Part shown: positions 14,885 through 24,074 of the stretch, one piece after another
Position numbering within the stretch: the stretch's first letter is position 1
Layout of the letters: each line of letters starts with the position of its first letter
Assembly: GCA_022510865.1 (NCBI GenBank)
Contig: JAFLSQ010000015.1
Coordinates: 1 to 51,386, forward strand
Source of the DNA: Treponema sp.
GTDB lineage: Bacteria; Spirochaetota; Spirochaetia; Treponematales; Treponemataceae
Length of the DNA stretch: 51,386 nucleotides
Direction of reading: 5' to 3'
Program-made: the position numbers and the translations under genes
The notes under the pieces: generated by a model
Database searches by the model: none
Told to the model about the DNA's origin: nothing
Seen by the model: only the letters and a program-made list of their open reading frames with translations

Positions 14885-16012
14885 ATGAAATTTACATTCG
14901 ACCGTGATGCCATGATTAAAGAAATTGCGATTGCTCAGGAAGTAATCACGAACAAAAGTCCTGTCTCAATCCTCTCAAATATTCTTCTGATTGCGGAGAA
15001 CAACGGACTTACAATCAAAGCGACTGACTCAACACTGAAATTCTCAACCGTCATTCCGGTGGACATTCAGGAGGAAGGACGCACAACGATTTTCTGCGAC
15101 AAATTCATGAGCATTCTTTCCTCACTTCCATCCGGCGATGTGGATTTCATTCAGGAGGACATCGAGGTAACAATCCGGCCAACGGCGAAACGTTTCACGG
15201 CAAAACTCAAAAGTCAGACGAGCGATAAATTCCCGGAAATCGGAACAAGCGAGAACGTTCCTTTTTTCGAGCTTCCTGCAAAGGATTTCAAGGAGATGAT
15301 TCGTCAGACAATTTTTGCCGTCTCTGATGACCGCAACCGATATTTTATGACCGGGGTCTATATGGTCAAAAACGGCGATGTTCTCACGATGGTCGCAACA
15401 GACGGAAGGAGGCTTTCCTGCGTCAACAAAAACGGACTTAATGTCCCTGATTTTCCGCCCGCGATTATCCCGACAAAAATTTTGCAGTGCGTTCTTAAAA
15501 ACGCGCCGGATGAAGGCAACGTGAGCGTCGCCGTGATTGACAAATCGGTTTTTGTGAAAATCGGAAACCTTGAATTCTCATCCGTGCTGATTGAAGGGCA
15601 GTTCCCGAACTATCAGAAAGTAATTCCTGAGAATCTTGCGCATTCGATTATGGTGAACAAAAACGATTTGGATGCCGCTCTTAAACGCACTACAATCATG
15701 GTTGACAAAAAAGTCAGCAGAATCATTTTTAAGATTTCCTCTGGCGAGCTTAAGCTCATTTCACCGGAATCTGACAGCGGCTCCGCGGATGAGATTATTC
15801 CGTGCCGTTATGATGGTCAGGACATCTCGATGGCGCTTAATTTCACGTACATCACCGAGCCTCTGAAAGTTATTGATTCGGAGAACGTTGTCTTTGAGTT
15901 CAACGTGAACGATGCCGGCGAGACTGAGGAAGCGAGCATAACGAAGGCAGTCATAATGAGGGGCGAGCCTGCGGGAGATTACATCCACGTGATAATGCCG
16001 ATGAATTATTAA
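14885..16012 (+). CDS. dnaN: DNA polymerase III beta subunit (sliding clamp)
   Basis: This 375-residue clamp tethers polymerase to DNA. It starts MKFTFDRDAMIKEIAIAQEV and ends with VIMRGEPAGDYIHVIMPMNY, the standard clamp C-terminus. The three clamp domains of about 125 residues each are present, with domain 2 containing ATDGRRLSCVNK. The ATG follows GGGAGATAAAA. It is in the classic position after dnaA, separated by the putative oriC. Confidence 0.96.
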   Translation: MKFTFDRDAMIKEIAIAQEVITNKSPVSILSNILLIAENNGLTIKATDSTLKFSTVIPVDIQEEGRTTIFCDKFMSILSSLPSGDVDFIQEDIEVTIRPTAKRFTAKLKSQTSDKFPEIGTSENVPFFELPAKDFKEMIRQTIFAVSDDRNRYFMTGVYMVKNGDVLTMVATDGRRLSCVNKNGLNVPDFPPAIIPTKILQCVLKNAPDEGNVSVAVIDKSVFVKIGNLEFSSVLIEGQFPNYQKVIPENLAHSIMVNKNDLDAALKRTTIMVDKKVSRIIFKISSGELKLISPESDSGSADEIIPCRYDGQDISMALNFTYITEPLKVIDSENVVFEFNVNDAGETEEASITKAVIMRGEPAGDYIHVIMPMNY

Positions 16013-16060
16013 AATCGGATTTGAAAGCCTGTAACCGCAAGTGCTGGTGTTTTCAAAAAT

Positions 16061-17146
16061 ATGCCTTTTTTGTACCAGACATTTTATAATTTCCGCAATC
16101 TTAAGAACGATACAATAGACCTTTCTTCCAAGGAAGTTTATTTTGTCGGCGAAAATGGTCAAGGAAAAAGCAACATTCTTGAGTCGCTTTATTATTCGTC
16201 TTACGGAATTTCGTTTCGCACGAATTTGGACTCGCGGATTGTGAGAAACGGCGAGCGTGATTTCAGTTTGAATTCGATGTATGCTCGTGACAGCGGGCAA
16301 TCGCACAAAATTTCTGTGATTTTTGAAGGTAACAGAAAAAAAATCGAAAAGGACGGCAAGAAAATCCAGGACAGAAAAGAGCTAATCAACACAATTCCGT
16401 GCATACTTTTCTGCCACGATGATTTGCGTTTTGCCACCGGCGAGCCTGAATCGCGCAGATTTTTCATTGACCAGTCGCTCAGCCTTTTTGACCCGACTTA
16501 CCTTGACGAGATTCGCAGTTATAAAAAAATTCTGAAAAGCCGGAACTTTGTGCTTAAAAATCACGAGTATGAGATGCTTGATGTTTATGACCAGCAGCTT
16601 GCGCAGATTGGGATTGTTGTGCAAGACAAGCGCAAAAAAGCGATTTTTCAGTTCAATCAGATTTTCGGGCAGCTTTTTGAGCAGATTACCGGAATTGAAG
16701 GAGTTTCAATCGCTTATCATCCGTCGTGGAAAGAAAAAGAGAGTCCGAACAATCAGCGGGATATTCTGAATTTTCTGATTGCTCACCGGGAAAAAGACAA
16801 GGTGATGGAGACGACGCTTTCTGGGCCGCACCGCGACAGAATTGATTTTGTGCGCGATCATCATTTTTTTGTGAGCACTGCGTCAACCGGGCAGTGCCGC
16901 TTGATTTCTCTGATTCTGCGTGTCGCTCAGGCGGTCTGCTACAATCGCGTCACGTCATCAAAGCCGGTTCTTCTGATGGATGACGTTCTTCTGGAGCTTG
17001 ACCCGGACAAACGCGCCAAATTCAACGCCCTGCTTCCCGAATACGAGCAGCTTTTCTGCACTTTTCTTCCCGGCGAGCCTTACGAGCGTTATATGCACAG
17101 CACCACAAAAATCTACAAAATCCAGGGAGGCGAATGGTATGAATGA
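16061..17146 (+). CDS. recF: DNA replication and repair protein RecF
   Basis: This 361-residue SMC-like ATPase loads RecA at gaps. It has Walker A VGENGQGKSNILES (about 28-41), the signature region TLSGPHRDRIDF (about 250), and Walker B VLLMDDVLLELDP (about 305-317). The N-terminus (YQTFYNFRNLKNDTIDL) is typical of RecF. No clear ribosome site precedes the ATG, so reinitiation after dnaN (48-nt gap) is possible. The 3' end overlaps the DUF721 gene by 8 nt. Confidence 0.94.
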   Translation: MPFLYQTFYNFRNLKNDTIDLSSKEVYFVGENGQGKSNILESLYYSSYGISFRTNLDSRIVRNGERDFSLNSMYARDSGQSHKISVIFEGNRKKIEKDGKKIQDRKELINTIPCILFCHDDLRFATGEPESRRFFIDQSLSLFDPTYLDEIRSYKKILKSRNFVLKNHEYEMLDVYDQQLAQIGIVVQDKRKKAIFQFNQIFGQLFEQITGIEGVSIAYHPSWKEKESPNNQRDILNFLIAHREKDKVMETTLSGPHRDRIDFVRDHHFFVSTASTGQCRLISLILRVAQAVCYNRVTSSKPVLLMDDVLLELDPDKRAKFNALLPEYEQLFCTFLPGEPYERYMHSTTKIYKIQGGEWYE

Positions 17147-17675
17147 TATTATGTCATCGTCCGATATAATGCTTAAAGTGATGAATTTCAGCACGAACGG
17201 CGATAGCCAAAAAATCCAGAGTGTGTGGAAAGATGTCGTCTCAAAAATCAAAAATTATCAGAGTGATGATGACGAGGCTCCGCTTGGCGAGAGGCTTGCC
17301 GCAAGCACAAGAGTCGTGGATTTAAAAAACGGAGTTCTTCTTGCCGAGACCGACCACCCCGGCTGGATTCAGTACCTGAATTTCTACAAAAAGTTCATAA
17401 TCAAAGGGATTAAGATGGCAATCCCGGATATGAAAATCACATCGCTGGCATTCAGGATTGCCGGCTCAAAAATCAGCCTGAGCGAAAGTTACGAGGAGTC
17501 CGTCAAGAAAAATAAAATCGAGATGGACAAGCGGATTGACGCGCAGGAGAACGCGATGAAAAAATATGTCGGGAAAACTGCGCAGAGCGGGCAGAAAGAC
17601 GCGCTTCCCCCAGAATTGACCGCAAAGTTTGACAGTATAATCCAGAATATGTTGACCAATCCCGAAAATAAATGA
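17139..17675 (+). CDS. DUF721 (DciA-like) protein
   Basis: This 178-residue protein occupies the DUF721 position after recF, as in other treponemes. The core KNGVLLAETDHPGWIQYLNF is the characteristic conserved segment (about residues 62-85). DUF721 includes DciA, a loader or partner of the replicative helicase, so a replication role is plausible. A charged C-terminal tail follows (IEMDKRIDAQENAMKKYVG). The start ATG at 17139 has GGGAGG 8 nt upstream and overlaps recF by 8 nt. Confidence 0.75.
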   Translation: MNDIMSSSDIMLKVMNFSTNGDSQKIQSVWKDVVSKIKNYQSDDDEAPLGERLAASTRVVDLKNGVLLAETDHPGWIQYLNFYKKFIIKGIKMAIPDMKITSLAFRIAGSKISLSESYEESVKKNKIEMDKRIDAQENAMKKYVGKTAQSGQKDALPPELTAKFDSIIQNMLTNPENK

Positions 17676-17718
17676 TATATTTTCTTACTATTGTTTTCTG
17701 AAAATCTTTTTTTATATA
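17652..17718 (+). promoter_or_regulatory. Two candidate promoters of rpmH-rnpA-yidDC
   Basis: TTGACC (17652-17657) with TATATT (17676-17681) is spaced 18 nt, the -35 lying inside the DUF721 gene. TTGTTT (17691-17696) with TATATA (17713-17718) is spaced 16 nt. Either would serve the rpmH operon; the second gives a leader of about 10 nt with AAGGAG at its start. Confidence 0.4.
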
Positions 17719-17733
17719 TAAGGAGTACGTTCT

Positions 17734-17889
17734 ATGAAAAGAACATATCAACCAAGCAGAGTTAAGCGTAACAGAAAATTCGGCTTCCGAGCAAGAATGG
17801 CAACAAAAGGCGGAAGAAAAGTTCTGGCAAGAAGACGCGCCAAGGGAAGAAGAAAGCTCACTGTTGCGGACGAGCACAAGAAATACTAA
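17734..17889 (+). CDS. rpmH: 50S ribosomal protein L34
   Basis: This 51-residue, very basic protein begins [20 protein letters not shown] and continues [20 protein letters not shown], which is L34 without doubt. The ending TVADEHKKY is slightly longer than the usual 44-46 residues. The ribosome site AAGGAG lies 8-13 nt upstream. It heads the standard rpmH-rnpA-yidD-yidC-jag operon. Confidence 0.97.
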   Translation: MKRTYQPSRVKRNRKFGFRARMATKGGRKVLARRRAKGRRKLTVADEHKKY

Positions 17890-17895
17890 TTAGGG

Positions 17896-18258
17896 ATGGA
17901 AACAGACTTAATAAAGACGGGATTTTTTAAACGTGAGGAGCGGATAAAAAATCCCGCTGATTTTAAAAGGCTGTTTAAAACCGGAAAGAAGATAAGTGTT
18001 TCAGGCGCGAAACTTTTCTATCTGGAAAACGGGCTTGAAATGAACCGTGTGGGTTTTCCTTTGATTCGCGGATACGGTAACGCGGTCGAACGGAATTTAT
18101 CAAAAAGATACAGCCGTGAAGTCTATCGTTTATATAAATCACATCTGAACACCGGATACGATATGTTGTTTTTGATATATCCCGGAAACGACTCGTTCAG
18201 CTCGCGATGTGATCAAATTCGTCTGTTGTGTGAAAAGGCTGGATTGATAAAGGAATAA
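17896..18258 (+). CDS. rnpA: Ribonuclease P protein component
   Basis: This 120-residue basic protein assists the RNase P RNA in trimming tRNA 5' ends. The RNP motif is degenerate but present as GNAVERNLSKRYSREVYRLY (about residues 60-80; family pattern NRxKRxxRE). The N-terminal KREERIKNPADFKRLFKTGK matches the usual start. It lies 6 nt after rpmH. Conservation is weaker than in model species, but position and motif agree. Confidence 0.92.
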   Translation: METDLIKTGFFKREERIKNPADFKRLFKTGKKISVSGAKLFYLENGLEMNRVGFPLIRGYGNAVERNLSKRYSREVYRLYKSHLNTGYDMLFLIYPGNDSFSSRCDQIRLLCEKAGLIKE

Positions 18259-18261
18259 TCT

Positions 18262-18507
18262 GTGATAAAAGTTCTGACCGAGCTTGTTAGAAAATTTTTA
18301 GTATCAGTTTTTTGTTTTTTTATCCGCGCTTACCAGATTTGTATTTCACCCTTGTTTCCGCCAAGTTGCAGGTACACGCCTACCTGCTCCGCTTACGCGC
18401 AGGAAGCAATCAGAAAATACGGGCCTGGCAAAGGTCTGCTGCTTTCTTTCAGGCGGATAATGCGGTGCAATCCGTTGCACGAGGGCGGCTACGACCCTGT
18501 TCCGTGA
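18262..18507 (+). CDS. yidD: Membrane protein insertion efficiency factor YidD
   Basis: This 81-residue protein has an N-terminal amphipathic helix ([20 protein letters not shown]) and the family core [20 protein letters not shown], with cysteines, ending [14 protein letters not shown]. The start is GTG with AAGGA upstream, 3 nt after rnpA. It assists YidC-dependent membrane insertion. A second, larger YidD-like protein is encoded at 43897. Confidence 0.95.
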   Translation: MIKVLTELVRKFLVSVFCFFIRAYQICISPLFPPSCRYTPTCSAYAQEAIRKYGPGKGLLLSFRRIMRCNPLHEGGYDPVP

Positions 18508-18535
18508 TGGCTTGCCGCAATTTTAGGAGAACAAG

Positions 18536-20317
18536 TTGAATAAAAATACTGTATTGGCAATCGTATTGTCAACAATCGTCATTTTTGTGAGCTATTTCAT
18601 TCTGCCGCTGATTTTTCCGTCCTTGCGTCCGGCTGCAAATGTTCCCGCGGATGATGTTGCCGAGGCTCGCACTGAGCAGGAGATTTTGCCGGAGGAGACC
18701 CAGTTTGATGAGCTGGAGCTTGGAATTGCGGATGAAATTGACGCTGAGCAAATCGAGACCGTCTCAAAAATCACGGAGGAGACTTTCACCGTCCTTACAG
18801 ACAAGGCTGAGGTCATCCTGACAAACCGGGGCGGTGACATCATCAGTTATAAACTTCTGGAGCATTTGGACAAGGATACGGGAACCGGCGTTCAGATTTC
18901 TGACAACGTTTCGGAATTCAACAGGACTTGCGCGCTTGCGCTTGGCGTTGCGGAGAATTCCATCGTTGACGATCTTTTTGAGGTTGAGAAAATCGACGAT
19001 TACACTTATTTTTTCAAGCGGAATTTCAATTACAACGGAAAGAAATTCTCGCTCGGGAAACGCTACACTTTTATGCCCGGCGAGTATGTCTTCAAACTTG
19101 ACATTTTTATCCATACGGATGATAAAAACGGCCTTGATTTTGACGGCGCGTCCTACACGCTCAGGACATCTCCGCAGATTGGCCCGCACTTCAATCCAAA
19201 ACAGAACCGGTATGAGAATCGCCAGTATCTTGCGTTCAACGGAAGCAAGACAAAAAAAGTGATTCTTGGCTCGGGGCAGTTCAAACGCTACGACAAGGAT
19301 TTTATCTGGAGCGGAATTGCCGGAAAATATTTTCTGGAGCTTGTGATTCCGTCCGCGGCGGACACAATAAGCGCAGGATTTTATTCCTCCAGACTGGAAG
19401 TTAACGATTATGCGAACGCTCAGGCGATGGTCGAGCGAAGGGCGTTCACAGGCTCGGATATCCAAGACTCATACTTCATGTATTTTGGTCCAAGAAACGA
19501 GAAAGAGCTTAAACGATACAATGTCTCGGAGAAAAACGGCTGGAAAATCAGCGGATACAGGCTGAATCAGGCGTTGCAGACTTATGACTGGCTCAAATGG
19601 CTGGAGACAATCCTCAAATTCATAATGGAGATGCTTTATAAAGTTGTACATAACTGGGGCGTCGCGATAATCATTATGACGATTCTGCTTAAAATCGCGA
19701 TGTTCCCGCTCTCAAAAAAGCAGTCGCTTGGAACGCTCAAAATGCAGGAATTGCAGCCGAAAATGCAGGCAATTCAGGCAAAGTACAAGGATGAGCCGCA
19801 GAAAATGCAGATGGAGACGCAGAAACTTTATCAGCAGGCGGGCTACAATCCGGCAAGCGGATGCCTTCCCATGCTCTTCCAGTTTTTGATTCTTTTTGCG
19901 ATGTATGATTTGTTCAACAATTACTTTGAATTCCGCGGCGCGATGTTCATTCCAAAATGGATTCCGGATTTGTCATCCGGCGACACGGTTTACACATTGG
20001 GATTCAACATTCCTCTGCTTGGCAATCAGATTCGCATTCTGCCGGTTGTCTATCTTGCATCCCAGCTTCTGTTCGGAAAAATAACGCAGAACGGCGGAAT
20101 GACGGCGGGAAACGGTCAGAATGGCTCGTCCATGAAATTTATGACCTATGGAATGCCGATTATATTCTTTTTCCTGTTTTATAATGCGCCCGCGGGTCTA
20201 ATTCTGTACTGGACAATCAGCAACTTCTTCCAGATGGGTCAGCAGATTCTCATAAACAAGATGATGGCTGAGAAAAAGGCGGAGATTGCCGCCAAAAATA
20301 CAACCAAGAAAAAATAA
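18536..20317 (+). CDS. yidC: Membrane protein insertase YidC
   Basis: This 593-residue insertase starts at TTG 18536 after TAGGAGA. It has an N-terminal membrane anchor (VLAIVLSTIVIFVSYFIL), a large periplasmic domain (about 60-370) and the conserved C-terminal membrane domain, with WGVAIIIMTILLKIAMFPLS (about 385), KMQELQPKMQAIQAKYKDEP, and NPASGCLPMLFQFLILFAMY. A lysine-rich tail ends EIAAKNTTKKK. A large periplasmic domain is typical of diderm YidC proteins. Confidence 0.96.
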   Translation: MNKNTVLAIVLSTIVIFVSYFILPLIFPSLRPAANVPADDVAEARTEQEILPEETQFDELELGIADEIDAEQIETVSKITEETFTVLTDKAEVILTNRGGDIISYKLLEHLDKDTGTGVQISDNVSEFNRTCALALGVAENSIVDDLFEVEKIDDYTYFFKRNFNYNGKKFSLGKRYTFMPGEYVFKLDIFIHTDDKNGLDFDGASYTLRTSPQIGPHFNPKQNRYENRQYLAFNGSKTKKVILGSGQFKRYDKDFIWSGIAGKYFLELVIPSAADTISAGFYSSRLEVNDYANAQAMVERRAFTGSDIQDSYFMYFGPRNEKELKRYNVSEKNGWKISGYRLNQALQTYDWLKWLETILKFIMEMLYKVVHNWGVAIIIMTILLKIAMFPLSKKQSLGTLKMQELQPKMQAIQAKYKDEPQKMQMETQKLYQQAGYNPASGCLPMLFQFLILFAMYDLFNNYFEFRGAMFIPKWIPDLSSGDTVYTLGFNIPLLGNQIRILPVVYLASQLLFGKITQNGGMTAGNGQNGSSMKFMTYGMPIIFFFLFYNAPAGLILYWTISNFFQMGQQILINKMMAEKKAEIAAKNTTKKK

Positions 20318-20335
20318 TTTTAAAGAGGCGATAAA

Positions 20336-21031
20336 ATGACTTACGAATACGAAGGCAAAACTGAGAAAGAGGCCATAGAACTGGCCGCGAATGACCTGGG
20401 ACTTGAACGGGACCAGTTTGATGTTGAGATTCTGGAGACGCAGAAAAAATCCATTTTTAACAAGGGTTATGTGAAAATCAGAATTCATACTCTTGACGAT
20501 GCGGGTCCAAAATCCGCTTCTTTTGAGCACGAGGAGCGGTATTCACGGATTGTCGCGAATCCGTTGCCGCAGGACGAATTTGAGCAGAAACTGATAGAAT
20601 TCATCAAAACGATAATTGAGAAAATGGGCTATGATGTAAAAGTTTCGGTCGCCTATCGCGAGGAAAGGAAGGTCGGAATCAATCTGGACTCATCATACTC
20701 TTCGATTTTGATTGGGCGCAAAGGTAAAAATCTGGATTCTTTGCAGCTGCTCGCGAACATTTATGCCGGCCGGCTCGGGCATGAGGAAGTCCGCGTGATT
20801 TTGGACACCGAGAACTACAGAATCCGCCGTGAGGAATCGCTTGTGCGACTTGCGTATACAACTGCGGACAGAGTGCGCTCCAGTCGCAACTCAATTTTAC
20901 TGGAACCTATGAATCCGTTTGAAAGGCGGCTCATCCACACAACGCTGAACGATATTCCTGATGTTGACACAAAAAGCGAGGGCGAGGGCGTTTACAAACA
21001 GGTTCGCGTATTATATAAAGGAGTTAGATAA
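20336..21031 (+). CDS. jag: RNA-binding protein Jag/KhpB
   Basis: This 231-residue protein has the three family domains: Jag-N (YEYEGKTEKEAIELAANDLG, 1-50), a KH domain with SILIGRKGKNLDSLQLLANI (about 120-140), and an R3H domain with EPMNPFERRLIHTTLND (about 185-205). It binds RNA and, in other bacteria, affects cell elongation. It follows yidC as usual. The stop and the next start share one base (TAATG). Confidence 0.94.
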   Translation: MTYEYEGKTEKEAIELAANDLGLERDQFDVEILETQKKSIFNKGYVKIRIHTLDDAGPKSASFEHEERYSRIVANPLPQDEFEQKLIEFIKTIIEKMGYDVKVSVAYREERKVGINLDSSYSSILIGRKGKNLDSLQLLANIYAGRLGHEEVRVILDTENYRIRREESLVRLAYTTADRVRSSRNSILLEPMNPFERRLIHTTLNDIPDVDTKSEGEGVYKQVRVLYKGVR

Positions 21032-21840
21032 TGAGATTGAATAAAACGATGATTTCTCTGATGATGGTTCTTGGCATCTCGCTTCCGGTCGCGGCGCAAA
21101 GTCAGGAAAAAGCAAGGGCTCTTGTGGGAAACGCGAATTTTGAGAAACTTCTTGCAGACCCTCAGAATCACATAATGTACACAAGTGATGCCGCCGACAG
21201 CAAGATGACTCTCCTGCCGGAAACTTCCTACAGCGAGCGAATCCGCTCGCAGAGAATTCCGCGCGGTACAAAAAATTTCTCTTATCTGAGCGAGAACCTG
21301 TATTATCTTAAAAAAGATTTTCTGTTGCAGCAGAGTGGGTCATCTGCAAAAAACATCACAATAGACGATGTTGCGCGAATCTGTCGCTCAGTCTCAAAAA
21401 TGCAGGGCATGATGTACTATTCCACATCAAAAAAGAAAGAGATGGTTCTGTACAAAAAATGCTACATGATTTCCGGGCCTGGCAGCAAAGACCCAATCCC
21501 TGACCAGAATACCGGGAACGCGGACAAGCAGGTCTCCTACTGCTTCCAGGACGACAATTCTTTTGGCGAGAACACTTACAAACTCTCGTATTTCCAGCAG
21601 GGCGACACGCTCCTCATGGAATTCCTGATTCTGGACAAAATGGGATTTTTGGGCATTTACCCAATAAAGCCGGAGAAAATGAAAATCACCGTGCTGGTCA
21701 CAGACTGCGGCGACTCTCTTGTGCTTTATTTGTGCACAGATTTGGACGCGGAAAATCCATCGCTTGTGAAAAAACAGATTCCCGAATCTATGGGCGAGCG
21801 CATGGAGGCAATTTACAAGTGGTTCATCAAACAGTTCTAG
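21031..21840 (+). CDS. Secreted spirochaete protein of unknown function
   Basis: This 269-residue protein has a signal peptide (MRLNKTMISLMMVLGISLPV then AAQSQEKA, cut after AQS or nearby) and no further membrane segments. It is probably periplasmic. The body contains an LLPETSYSERI segment, DVARICRSVSKMQGMMYYS, and a C-terminal MGERMEAIYKWFIKQF helix. It may belong to the DUF6675 group of spirochaete proteins, but this was not checked. It follows jag in a TAATG overlap with RBS AAAGGAGTTAG, so it is in the yidC-jag operon. Confidence 0.6.
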   Translation: MRLNKTMISLMMVLGISLPVAAQSQEKARALVGNANFEKLLADPQNHIMYTSDAADSKMTLLPETSYSERIRSQRIPRGTKNFSYLSENLYYLKKDFLLQQSGSSAKNITIDDVARICRSVSKMQGMMYYSTSKKKEMVLYKKCYMISGPGSKDPIPDQNTGNADKQVSYCFQDDNSFGENTYKLSYFQQGDTLLMEFLILDKMGFLGIYPIKPEKMKITVLVTDCGDSLVLYLCTDLDAENPSLVKKQIPESMGERMEAIYKWFIKQF

Positions 21841-21901
21841 TTTGAGATTTTAAAACCGATTTTCAGACATCAACTTTCGGGATGCTGAGGATGGAACGAA
21901 A

Positions 21902-22966
21902 ATGAGAGATTCATTTTTTAAGAAAATATTTGGCGGACTGATTTTCGGCGCGGTTGTCGTTGCCGGCATATCATGCAGTCCGAAAAAAACAAATTCTGCT
22001 GTGCAGAAAGGAAATCAGATGGAAACTGAAGTTTTGAACGGAAAAGAGGGCGTTTTCGCCGTTTTGGAGACAGAAAAAGGAACGATTGTCCTGAACTTGT
22101 TTTATAAAGACACACCGATGACAGTCACAAATTTTGTGGGGCTTGCGGAAGGAACGCTGAGTGCGGCCGGCGGAAAGCCATTTTACGATGGCTTGAAATT
22201 TCACCGCGTAATCTCTGACTTTATGATTCAGGGCGGAGACCCGCGCGGTAACGGAACTGGCGGGCCAGGCTACAAATTCCCGGACGAATTCGTTGACGGC
22301 CTGATTTTTGACAAGCCCGGCAAGCTTGCGATGGCGAATTCCGGCGCGGACACAAACGGCAGTCAGTTTTTCATCACGCACGTGCCAACGCCCTGGCTTG
22401 ATTACAAGCACACGATTTTCGGCGAGGTTCTGGCGGGGCAGGAAATCGTGGACGCGGTCGCTCAGGCTGACACAATCAAATCTCTGCGGATTATCAGGCA
22501 GGGCGCGGACGCAGAAAAATTCACCGCGACTCAGGCAGATTTTGACCGCCTGATTTCCGAGCAGAAAAAAGCGAACGAGGAGCGCGAGGCAAAAAAACTT
22601 GCGGCGGTCACAGAAGGCTGCGAGAAAACCGGCAACGGCATTTATTTCAAGATTTTGCAGAAAGGCTCCGGCGAGGTTTGCGGAAAAGGCCGGAAAGTCT
22701 CTGTGGATTACAAAGGCTATCTGATTGACGGACAGATTTTTGACGCCTCAAAAGGCTTCCACGAGCAGGGCCACGAGCCGCTCGAATTCACAACCGGCGC
22801 AGGCCAGATGATTCCGGGCTTTGACCAGATGGTGCAGGAAATGAAAATCGGGGAGACAAGAACGATTGTTCTGCCACCCGAGCTGGCTTACGGCAGTCAG
22901 GGCTATCCGGGAGTGATTCCGGGCAATGCCTATATCTGCTTTGATGTGCGAGTGCTCAGTTTCTAG
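21902..22966 (+). CDS. Lipoprotein peptidyl-prolyl isomerase: cyclophilin fused to FKBP
   Basis: This 354-residue protein has an N-terminal lipoprotein signal (FGAVVVAGISC, lipobox Cys near residue 25). The cyclophilin domain (about 45-200) has FHRVISDFMIQGGDPRGNGT and GSQFFITHVPTPWLD. A coiled linker (about 205-230, QKKANEEREAKKLAA) joins it to an FKBP domain (about 240-354) with VSVDYKGYLIDGQIFDAS, GAGQMIPGFDQMVQEMKIGE and LPPELAYGSQG. Such cyclophilin-FKBP fusions are known as dual-family immunophilins and have been noted in treponemes. It probably aids folding of exported proteins at the membrane surface. Confidence 0.9.
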   Translation: MRDSFFKKIFGGLIFGAVVVAGISCSPKKTNSAVQKGNQMETEVLNGKEGVFAVLETEKGTIVLNLFYKDTPMTVTNFVGLAEGTLSAAGGKPFYDGLKFHRVISDFMIQGGDPRGNGTGGPGYKFPDEFVDGLIFDKPGKLAMANSGADTNGSQFFITHVPTPWLDYKHTIFGEVLAGQEIVDAVAQADTIKSLRIIRQGADAEKFTATQADFDRLISEQKKANEEREAKKLAAVTEGCEKTGNGIYFKILQKGSGEVCGKGRKVSVDYKGYLIDGQIFDASKGFHEQGHEPLEFTTGAGQMIPGFDQMVQEMKIGETRTIVLPPELAYGSQGYPGVIPGNAYICFDVRVLSF

Positions 22967-22969
22967 GCT

Positions 22970-22998
22970 AAAAATCCGGTTGCAGGCAACCCGATTTT
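22970..22998. terminator. Bidirectional terminator between the PPIase gene and metF
   Basis: AAAATC-C-GGTTG-CAGG-CAACC-C-GATTTT forms a long stem (with C.C mismatch) bordered by A- and T-runs, so it can stop both converging transcripts. It slightly overlaps the metF stop codon (22997). Confidence 0.7.
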
Positions 22999-23902
22999 AA
23001 ATCTGATTTAAAATCGGGGGAACTTGGAACAGGCTCTGCGTCGCTTCGTAGATTTTGCGGGCGATGTGGGGGTCGTTCATGGTGTAAAGGTGTATTCCCT
23101 GCGCACCGTGTGTTACCAAATCCACAATCTGGTCGATGGCGTAGGCAATCCCCGCGTCACGGATTGCCTCCGGGCAGTCGCCGTACCGCTCCATCATATC
23201 CGTGAATTTTTTGGGCAGAACCGCGTTCGTCATGCTCACCATCCGCTCGATGGATTTTTTCTTGGTCGCGGGCATAATTCCCGCCTCAATCGGAACGTTT
23301 ATGCCCTTAATCCGGCAGCGCTCAATGAAGCGGTAGAACTGCGAGTTGTCAAAAAACAACTGCGATAAAAGATGCGTTGCCCCCGCGTCCACTTTTTTCT
23401 TCAAAAAATCAATGTCGCTGTAAACCGAAGTTGACTGCGGATGCAGCTCCGGGTAGCACGCCCCAAAAATTTTAAAGGATTTCCCGTCCGTTCGTCCGCG
23501 CTCAAAATCCCGGATAAATGCAATCAGCTCGTCCGCGTGATGAAAATCCCCGGCGGGTTCTTTTCCCTCAACGCGGTCGCCGCGCAGCGCGAGAATATTT
23601 TCGATTCCGGCGCTCTGAAATTGCTCCAGAACAAAAGTCGCGTCCGCTTTGGTCATATTCAGGCACGGCATGTGGATTACCGGCTCGACGTTGCAGACTT
23701 CTTTTATGTGCCGCGCGATTGCAACCGAATTCCCGCAGTTCTCGCTTCCGCCCGCCCCGAACGTCACGGAAATAAAATCGGGGGAAAGCCCTTTCAGCTC
23801 GTCCAGCGTGGAAAAAACCGTGTCGATGGGCATAGTTTTTTTGGGCGGAAACACCTCAAAAGAAAAAATCGTTTTTTTTGCAAGCGCGGTCTCGTCAATC
23901 AT
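22997..23902 (-). CDS. metF: Methylenetetrahydrofolate reductase
   Basis: This 301-residue flavoenzyme reduces 5,10-methylene-THF to 5-methyl-THF for methionine synthesis. It begins MIDETALAKKTIFSFEVFPP, the standard FEVFPPK start, then FISVTFGAGGSENC and VIHMPCLN, and LALRGDRV (about residue 97). GATHLLSQLFFDN and IPIEAGIMPATKKKSIERM-like PIEAGIMPATKK lie in the second half. The start at 23902 is the best match for the family; 15 upstream in-frame codons would add a hydrophobic stretch not seen in MetF. It stands alone, converging on the PPIase gene. Confidence 0.93.
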   Translation of the reverse strand: MIDETALAKKTIFSFEVFPPKKTMPIDTVFSTLDELKGLSPDFISVTFGAGGSENCGNSVAIARHIKEVCNVEPVIHMPCLNMTKADATFVLEQFQSAGIENILALRGDRVEGKEPAGDFHHADELIAFIRDFERGRTDGKSFKIFGACYPELHPQSTSVYSDIDFLKKKVDAGATHLLSQLFFDNSQFYRFIERCRIKGINVPIEAGIMPATKKKSIERMVSMTNAVLPKKFTDMMERYGDCPEAIRDAGIAYAIDQIVDLVTHGAQGIHLYTMNDPHIARKIYEATQSLFQVPPILNQI

Positions 23903-23999
23903 CCTTGATATTATAAACAGAAGCGCGAAGAATGTGAAGATTTCCACGCGAATTGCGGACGATTTTATTACGGCGGATTTTTATGAATTTTTGTGATGA

Positions 24000-24016
24000 G
24001 GGCGGCGAAGCCGCCC
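24000..24016. other. Stable hairpin with GCGAAGC core
   Basis: GGGCGGC-GAA-GCCGCCC is a perfect 7-bp stem with a GAA triloop, in the spacer between the converging 5' end of metF and 3' end of the next gene. It has no T-run. The GCGAAGC core also occurs at 46337. Confidence 0.5.
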
Positions 24017-24074
24017 ATGTAAATGAGGAGACCGCAAGAAAATCCGCATTTTCCAATGGTGCGAAAAACGGGTT

